10,128 nucleotides of DNA from Archangium sp. (GTDB lineage Bacteria > Myxococcota > Myxococcia > Myxococcales > Myxococcaceae): positions 1 through 10,128 of the forward strand of contig JAEUJT010000361.1 in assembly GCA_016793525.1 (NCBI GenBank). Reading direction: 5' to 3'. Position numbers and translations under genes: made by a program. Positions 5,805-10,128 of the stretch are shown here, piece by piece. Numbering within the stretch: the first letter of the stretch is position 1; the number at the start of each line of letters is the position of its first letter. The notes under the pieces are model-generated. The model saw only the letters and a program-made list of their open reading frames with translations. It had not been told where the DNA came from and did no database searches.

Positions 5805-6644
5805 ATGTCGACCGCCGCGCTCCTCGCCCTTGTCGTCTCGGCCGCGCCGCTCAAGGTGGGGGTGACGCTGCACCCGTACTACGCGTGGGTGGCCAACGTG
5901 ACGAAGGGCACGCCGGTGCAGGTGGTGCCCGTGCTCCCCGGAGACGTCGATGCCGGCGCCTACCAGCCGCGGCCCGACGACGTGCTGAAGCTGGCGGACC
6001 TCGACGCGCTGGTCATCAACGGCCTCGGCCACGACGAGTTCATTCTCGGCATGGTGAAGGCCTCGGGGAATTCGCGCTGTGTCGTGTTGCGCCCCAACAA
6101 CGGCGCGCCGGTGTTGAAGTCGGCGCATGGAGGCGCGGTCAACTCGCACACGTTCCTCTCCTTCTCGAACGCGATTCAGCAGACCTACCTTGTCGCGCGC
6201 GAATTGGGAGCGCTGTGGCCCGCCCACGCGAAGGCGTTTCAGGCGAACGCGGCGGCGTACGTGAAGCGGTTGAAGGCGCAGCGGGCGGCGGCGCTCAAGC
6301 GACTGGCGAAGGTGAGCTCGCGCCGGGTGGTGACGGTGCACGAGGGGTACAGCTACCTGCTCCAGGAGCTCGGAATCGAGCTGGTCGACGTGGTGGAGCC
6401 CGCGCACGGCCTTGTCCCCTCGGCGACGGAGCTGACCGCGACGGTGGCGAAGCTGAAGGGCTCCGGCGTCACCGTGGTGCTCTCGGAGGCCGAGTTTCCT
6501 GCCGGGCTGCGCGACGTGCTGACCGAGGCGGGCGCAACGGTGACGGTGGTGAGCCACATCGCCACCGGCGAGTACTCCGCCGAGCGCTTCGAGGTCGAGA
6601 TGCAGCGCAACGTCGACGCCATCGCCACCGCGCTGGGGGGGTGA
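5805..6644 (+). CDS. ZnuA-type metal ABC transporter substrate-binding protein
   Basis: This 279-residue protein belongs to the cluster A-I (zinc/manganese) solute-binding proteins that deliver metal to an ABC importer. A short signal peptide ends near VSAA (residues 11-14), followed by strand LKVGVTLHPYYAWV. Conserved blocks are PGDVDAGAYQPRPDDV (45-60), INGLGHDEFI (71-80), NSHTFLSFSNAIQ (113-125), VVTVHEGYSYLLQELGI (175-191) and VVLSEAEFPAGL (224-235). Likely metal ligands are H115, H179 and E228 or E230. The usual first histidine of the DPHxYxPxP loop is replaced by glycine (G51), while H76 sits where the family normally has Leu-Glu. Either the site is remodelled or the metal differs. The gene is alone: no ATPase or permease gene is beside it in this window, and the next gene is convergent. 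It is divergent from the two-component operon, so co-regulation is plausible. Family sure; metal unknown. Confidence 0.9.
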   Translation: MSTAALLALVVSAAPLKVGVTLHPYYAWVANVTKGTPVQVVPVLPGDVDAGAYQPRPDDVLKLADLDALVINGLGHDEFILGMVKASGNSRCVVLRPNNGAPVLKSAHGGAVNSHTFLSFSNAIQQTYLVARELGALWPAHAKAFQANAAAYVKRLKAQRAAALKRLAKVSSRRVVTVHEGYSYLLQELGIELVDVVEPAHGLVPSATELTATVAKLKGSGVTVVLSEAEFPAGLRDVLTEAGATVTVVSHIATGEYSAERFEVEMQRNVDAIATALGG

Positions 6645-6676
6645 GCGTCGAGACGTACCCCGTCGTCACGCCGACG

Positions 6677-7558
6677 TCAGACGAAGGCGCCGGCAGCGCT
6701 GCTTCTCCGTCGCCACAGCGGGGCGGCGTCGTGAATGTACTGCTCCGTGCGTCGTGCAGGCCGGCCCAGCACTCGCTCGAGCGTCGGGTCGACCTGTTCG
6801 GCGCCGCCCCGGCGAAGCCCGACGTGCAGCACGGTCTGTACGATGATCTGCATCAAAGGCAGGCGTCGCTTCGTTCGCAGATGCCACCCGTAACCGAAAA
6901 TGCTCGCCGCTTGATACCGAATGGGGCGACCGAGCTCGGCGGAGAGCAGGTGGGCGACTTCGTCGAAGGACACCGCCTTCGAGCCCGTGAGCGTCAGCGC
7001 TTGACCTCGATGTGAATCGGGGTGCTCGAACACGCGCGCGGTGACCTCTGCGAGATCAGCCGAGTCGACGAACGCGACGCGAGCCCCAGCCGCTGGCACG
7101 TAGATGCGCCCGTCGTCGACGATGTCCCTTCGATACGCATCTTGGAGGTTTTGGGCAAAGAACCCCGGGCGAAGCACCGTCCACGAAAGTGAAGACGCGA
7201 GCAGATGCCGCTCGACCTTGCGATGTGGCACCCACTCCATGCGGTCGGCGCCTTCGACCGACAGGAACACGATGTGTCGAACGCCAGCGCCCTCGGCCGC
7301 TTCGATGAATGGGCAAAGCGTGTTTTTCATATCGCCGAGGGGTGGCGGGCGAAGCAGAAAGACGAAGTCGCACCCGGTGAGCGCTGGGGCCCAGGTCGAG
7401 CGATCGAGAAAGTCGAGGTTCACCGTCTCGGCTGCCGCGGCATGGGCCGCGCTCGGCTCGCGAACGGCAGCCCGCACCGTCAAGCCGCGCGCGGAGCACA
7501 CCCGAACGACTTCGCGCCCGACGTTGCCCGTCGCGCCGGTGACCAAGACCCGAGCCAT
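6677..7558 (-). CDS. NmrA-like NAD(P)-binding protein (atypical SDR)
   Basis: This 293-residue protein has a Rossmann fold that starts at residue 2, with the dinucleotide-binding motif GATGNVG (8-14). R33 after the second strand (AAVRE) may favour NADP(H). Further family features are FLLRPPPLG (67-75), HIVFLSVEGAD (95-105), HRKVERHL (112-119), SWTVLRPGFFAQN (125-137) and a C-terminal RRTEQYIHDAAPLW (269-282). These match NmrA/QOR2-type atypical short-chain dehydrogenases, which act as quinone or redox-sensor reductases rather than classical Tyr-Lys enzymes. The canonical YxxxK pair is not seen; HRKVE occupies the equivalent area. The start ATG 7558 has GAGGGG 6-7 nt upstream, overlapping the stop of the preceding reductase gene, with only 10 bp between the genes. 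It is the last gene of the TetR operon. The substrate is not predictable. Confidence 0.9.
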   Translation of the reverse strand: MARVLVTGATGNVGREVVRVCSARGLTVRAAVREPSAAHAAAAETVNLDFLDRSTWAPALTGCDFVFLLRPPPLGDMKNTLCPFIEAAEGAGVRHIVFLSVEGADRMEWVPHRKVERHLLASSLSWTVLRPGFFAQNLQDAYRRDIVDDGRIYVPAAGARVAFVDSADLAEVTARVFEHPDSHRGQALTLTGSKAVSFDEVAHLLSAELGRPIRYQAASIFGYGWHLRTKRRLPLMQIIVQTVLHVGLRRGGAEQVDPTLERVLGRPARRTEQYIHDAAPLWRRRSSAAGAFV

Positions 7559-7568
7559 GCAGTGCCCC

Positions 7569-8180
7569 TCAGCCAGCGATGAACGGCGCTTGGCGGTTGA
7601 ACTCGGTCGACGTGAGGCACTTCAGAACGAACGACGCCAGGTCGGCTCTCGAGATGCTCGCGCCGGGCGACCGCTCGAGACTCACCCGGTACGCCCCCGT
7701 GGCGGGCGCATCGACCAGCCTCGGCGGTCGGACCAACACCCATGGCAGCGAGCTGTCCTGCAGCATCTTCAGCTCGTTGACCTTGTCTTGAAACACGGCC
7801 GGCGAGAGCGTTCGAACGAAGAACGACACCACCTTGCCGATGAGGTCTTTCTTGTCTCCGGGCACGTCGAGACCCGCGCCCGAGACGGCGACGTAGCGCT
7901 TCGCTCCCGCAGCGATGACGTGTTTGGTGCCCTCGCTGCAGCTGGTGACGTGACCTGGTGATGGACCCAGCGCCGATGCCACCGCGTCACACCCGCTGAC
8001 GAGCGCTGCGACGGCCTGCGCGTTGCCGACCTCGCCCTCGACGACCTCGAGCTTGTCGTGTCGCAGGAGAAACGTGCCGGGGGAGCGCACCAGCGCCCTG
8101 ACGTCGTGCCCCGCGTCGAGCGCTTGTCGCACGAGCAACCGGCCGGTGCGACCCGACGCGCCGAGAATGGCAATCTTCAT
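7569..8180 (-). CDS. NAD(P)H-binding reductase, atypical SDR (PF13460-like)
   Basis: This 203-residue protein is a short Rossmann-fold reductase of the NAD(P)H-binding type related to biliverdin reductase B-like and YwnB-like proteins. The binding motif is GASGRTG (7-13), followed by VRALVRSPG (27-35), where R29 and R32 suggest NADP(H). Other blocks are VVEGEVGN (46-53), CDAVASALG (64-72), YVAVSGAGL (96-104), PWVLVRPPRLVD (146-157) and ISRADLASFVLKCL (176-189). The length is normal for the family. The start ATG 8180 overlaps the tetR stop in an ATGA arrangement, with GGAG at about 8 nt upstream, so the two are translationally coupled. It probably works with the NmrA-like protein downstream in detoxifying quinones or electrophiles; that role is inferred from families often placed under TetR control, not shown. 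Confidence 0.9.
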   Translation of the reverse strand: MKIAILGASGRTGRLLVRQALDAGHDVRALVRSPGTFLLRHDKLEVVEGEVGNAQAVAALVSGCDAVASALGPSPGHVTSCSEGTKHVIAAGAKRYVAVSGAGLDVPGDKKDLIGKVVSFFVRTLSPAVFQDKVNELKMLQDSSLPWVLVRPPRLVDAPATGAYRVSLERSPGASISRADLASFVLKCLTSTEFNRQAPFIAG

Positions 8181-8764
8181 GATTCACTCCGGGTGAGACG
8201 TGTGTCGAGCTCGGGCACCAGGCCGCGAACCAACTGATTGATGAAGCGGCGATGCGGGTGCTCGATGAACGAGGGGCCCCCGAGGTACGAATTGAAGCAC
8301 CGCGCCTCGATGGCGCCGAGCAGCGCGTCGGCCAACACCGCGCAGCGCCGCCGAGGCAGCCCGGCTCGGCTGAGCCACGACGCCAAAGCCCGCCTCAACC
8401 TCAGCGTCGGCGCTTCATGGCCCTTGGGCAGGCGGTCGGTGATGCCCCCTGCCCGGAGCGCCATCAACCCAGGCAGCATGCGCTCGTGAAACAGCAGCAA
8501 GTCGAGCAGCACCGAAGACAACCTCTGGGCTCGACCGTGCTCGGGGGGAGTGGCTTGCAGCTGCGCCGCCAGAGCCGGCACACCACCCGAAAGAGCTCTC
8601 CGCTGGAGCTTCTCTTTGGAGCCTGCCCGTTGCAGCAACGCGGCGTGTGAGACGCCCAGCTTGGCCGCCACCAGCGAGACTGGAGCGCCAACACCGTGCG
8701 CGATGAACGTCTCGCGAGCGGCCGCGTCGATTTGCTCATCTGAGATTTGTCGTGGACGCGCCAT
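8177..8764 (-). CDS. TetR-family transcriptional repressor
   Basis: This 195-residue protein has the length and plan of the TetR family. The N-terminal DNA-binding domain is residues 1-55: helix 1 ISDEQIDAAARETFIAHG (7-24), then the HTH VSLVAAKLGVSHAALLQRAGSKEKL (29-53), in which the recognition helix carries VSHAALLQRA in place of the common GVSxxxLYxHF. The remainder is an all-helical ligand and dimer domain with many Leu and Arg residues and a central FHERMLPGLMAL (92-103). Ligand contacts cannot be assigned. It starts at ATG 8764, only 2 bp from a perfect palindrome, so auto-repression is very likely. It is the first gene of a three-gene operon with two NAD(P)-binding proteins, a typical pattern for a repressor that responds to an electrophile or drug. 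Confidence 0.92.
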   Translation of the reverse strand: MARPRQISDEQIDAAARETFIAHGVGAPVSLVAAKLGVSHAALLQRAGSKEKLQRRALSGGVPALAAQLQATPPEHGRAQRLSSVLLDLLLFHERMLPGLMALRAGGITDRLPKGHEAPTLRLRRALASWLSRAGLPRRRCAVLADALLGAIEARCFNSYLGGPSFIEHPHRRFINQLVRGLVPELDTRLTRSES

Positions 8765-8766
8765 AG

Positions 8767-8784
8767 TTACTTTCTAGAAAGTAA
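8767..8784. promoter_or_regulatory. TetR operator, perfect 18-bp palindrome
   Basis: TTACTTTCTAGAAAGTAA is a perfect palindrome 2 bp upstream of the tetR start codon. A longer interrupted repeat, GTTAC at 8766-8770 and GTAAC at 8785-8789, surrounds it. Length, symmetry and position fit the binding site of a TetR dimer. It overlaps the proposed -10 box and start point, so binding would block the operon. Confidence 0.75.
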
Positions 8785-8810
8785 GTAACCATGACCGCAA
8801 GACAAGTCAA
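8782..8810 (-). promoter_or_regulatory. Promoter of the tetR-reductase operon
   Basis: On the minus strand, TTGACT (8810-8805) matches the -35 consensus at five of six positions and is followed after 17 bp by TACTTA (8787-8782) as a weaker -10. The start point would fall near 8775, in the centre of the operator, giving a leader of about 11 nt. Confidence 0.5.
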
Positions 8811-9042
8811 TGACACCTGCACGGGCCACTTGCGAGATGGAAGAACCCAGGCGGCCTTGACGCACACTGATTTTCACCACCGTGGCGGTCGCCTCACTCA
8901 GTGCGTTGACGCCCACGTCGCTTTGGGGCGCTCCCGCGAGGACGGCGCTGGCCGACGCCTCGAGAGGTCACGGCGCGATTGTGGACACACGCGGTCGTCG
9001 GTGGGCGCGCTGGTGCACGCCCTTTCGCCTCCCGCTTCGAGG
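8811..9042. other. Intergenic region without recognisable genes
   Basis: This gap lies between the hybrid kinase stop and the tetR promoter. An open frame crosses it on the plus strand from 8791, but it has no protein-like features and runs antisense into the kinase gene, so it is not called. Apart from one GC-rich hairpin at 9003-9022, nothing was recognised. Confidence 0.5.
9003..9022 (-). terminator. GC-rich hairpin after the hybrid kinase gene
   Basis: On the minus strand GGGCGTGC-ACCA-GCGCGCCC can form an 8-bp stem with one G-U pair and a 4-nt loop, 20 bp past the kinase stop codon. It has no U-tract, so it may be an intrinsic terminator of the hairpin-only kind or an RNA-stabilising stem. 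Confidence 0.3.
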
Positions 9043-10128
9043 CTACCGTCGTGCGGGTCGCATCAACCGGTCCAACACCGAGGCCAGCGCCTCGAGGGAA
9101 ACCGGTTTGGTCAGAACCTCATTCATGCCCGAAGACAGACAGGCAGCGAGCTCGTCCGGGAGCGTGGAGGCGGTGAGCGCCACCACCGGCACGGTGGCGC
9201 TGGCGCTGCCGAGCATTCGAATTTTTCGGGTGGTTTCAAAGCCGTCGAGCTCGGGCATGTGGCAGTCCATCAACACCAGGGAAACGGCCTCGGTCACGAG
9301 GAGCCGCAGGGCCTCTGCCCCTGAAGCGACAGGCCGCGCGCGAAAGCCAGCCTTCTCCACCAGCTTGCTCGCCACCAGGAGGTTGACGGGGTTGTCGTCG
9401 ACGATGAGCACCACCTCGTCTCGTTCGCTGCGGTGAATGGCCTCCCTCGGCAGATCGGCCGTCGACGCTGTCGCCTCGCCACACGCCAACGAGAAGAAGA
9501 AGCGGGCACCTCGGCCTGGCGTCGACGCGACGTCGATGTGCCCCCCCATCAAGGTGACGAGCTGTTGCGACAACGCGAGGCCGAGTCCCGTACCACCCTG
9601 GCGCCGGTTGGCCGTGCCTTCCGCTTGTTCGAAGGGTTTGAAGAGCCGAGAGGCCAGTTCAGCGGAGATGCCGAGGCCGGTGTCCTCCACCTCGAAATGG
9701 ATGTGCGTTGGGGCCACCGGAGTTGCGCGCAACACCACGCCGCCGTGCGTCGTAAACTTGAGTGCGTTGCTGATGAGGTTGCTGAGAACCTGGCGAAGCC
9801 GGGCCGAGTCTTGATTCACATACCGCGGCAACGACGGCGGGTGGTCGAGCGTGAAGTGCACGCCCTTCTGGTGGGCGATGGGGCCAAACAGGCCGCGAAC
9901 ATCAATCAGCAGCTGCCAGAGGTCGAAGTCGTGGCGCTCGATGGTGAGCTTCCCCGCTTGGGCTTTGGTCGCATCGAGCAGGTCGTTGAGCAACGTGACC
10001 ATCTGCTGCCCCGACCGATGAATCAGCTCCAATGACGCCGTGTGTTCAGGCTCCATCGGTTCGGTGAGCAACACCTCGGTCAGCCCCAGCACGCCATTCA
10101 TCGGCGTTCGAATTTCATGGCTGATGTT
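9043..10128 (-). CDS. Hybrid sensor histidine kinase, C-terminal part
   Basis: The window edge cuts this gene: 361 codons are visible and the frame is open to position 10128. It begins inside the HisKA domain with NISHEIRTPMNGVLGL, the phosphorylated histidine being visible residue 4. The HATPase domain follows, with N121 in NLISNALKFT, the G1 box EDTGLGIS (148-155), the F box LFKPFEQ (162-168) and the G2 box GGTGLGLA (178-185). A receiver domain (about 238-355) has D244/D245 in LIVDDNPVN, phospho-acceptor D288 in VLMDCHMPELDGFE, T319 and K341. All catalytic residues are intact and close to the BarA/ArcB pattern. No Hpt domain follows, since the protein ends soon after the receiver, so a separate phosphotransfer partner is likely. 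The N-terminal sensor part is outside the window, so the signal is unknown. The downstream gap of about 280 bp suggests it is the last gene of its transcript. Confidence 0.95.
   Translation of the reverse strand, partial: NISHEIRTPMNGVLGLTEVLLTEPMEPEHTASLELIHRSGQQMVTLLNDLLDATKAQAGKLTIERHDFDLWQLLIDVRGLFGPIAHQKGVHFTLDHPPSLPRYVNQDSARLRQVLSNLISNALKFTTHGGVVLRATPVAPTHIHFEVEDTGLGISAELASRLFKPFEQAEGTANRRQGGTGLGLALSQQLVTLMGGHIDVASTPGRGARFFFSLACGEATASTADLPREAIHRSERDEVVLIVDDNPVNLLVASKLVEKAGFRARPVASGAEALRLLVTEAVSLVLMDCHMPELDGFETTRKIRMLGSASATVPVVALTASTLPDELAACLSSGMNEVLTKPVSLEALASVLDRLMRPARR

Noticed and set aside
6661..6676. CGTCG-TCACGC-CGACG hairpin between convergent genes as a bidirectional terminator
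   Set aside because: The stem is only 5 bp and no T-run follows on either strand.
5798..7015. 405-codon plus-strand open frame
   Set aside because: It is out of frame with the metal-binding protein and then antisense to the NmrA-like gene; no family features.
8791..9324. Plus-strand ORF divergent from tetR
   Set aside because: It starts conveniently after the operator but shows no protein-like pattern and runs antisense into the receiver domain of the hybrid kinase.

Overview
The window is dense, high-GC bacterial DNA. The NtrC-type regulator paired with a membrane kinase, the hybrid kinase and the G/C-biased third codon positions suggest Myxococcota or a related deltaproteobacterial lineage. 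This is inferred from gene style only; there is no rRNA or other marker.

Region A (1-5775, all minus strand) reads from right to left. It starts with a small membrane-anchored protein (5775-5350), then a membrane histidine kinase (5350-3719) and an NtrC-family response regulator (3744-2407). A small unknown ORF (2390-2097) follows, overlapping a nucleotidyltransferase-like gene broken by one frameshift (2115-1586). After a 104-bp gap with two tandem GAAAG-N3-CTTTC dyads comes a CzcC/TolC-type outer-membrane efflux protein (1481-219). It overlaps the start of a CzcB/CusB-type adaptor lipoprotein (229 to beyond position 1). The likely theme is a two-component system beside a tripartite, probably heavy-metal, RND efflux pump whose inner-membrane gene would lie outside the window.

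Region B (5805-6644, plus strand) is a ZnuA-type metal ABC-transporter binding protein. It is divergent from region A across only 29 bp. It has no ATPase or permease beside it and lacks one of the family's usual metal-binding histidines. Together with region A it suggests a metal homeostasis locus with import and export sides.

Region C (6677-8764, minus strand) is a self-contained redox module. A TetR regulator is followed by two NAD(P)-binding atypical short-chain dehydrogenase-like proteins in a tight operon. A perfect 18-bp palindrome 2 bp upstream of the tetR start overlaps a plausible promoter and is the probable auto-operator.

Region D (8811-9042) holds no recognisable gene, only a GC-rich hairpin that may end the upstream transcript. 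Region E (9043-10128, minus strand) is the C-terminal part of a hybrid histidine kinase, cut off by the window edge just before its phospho-accepting histidine.

No tRNA, rRNA, CRISPR array, insertion sequence or phage gene was seen. No clearly new multi-gene system is demonstrated. The most unusual points are the atypical metal-binding protein, the tandem dyads upstream of the efflux genes, and the frameshift next to a quasi-palindrome.
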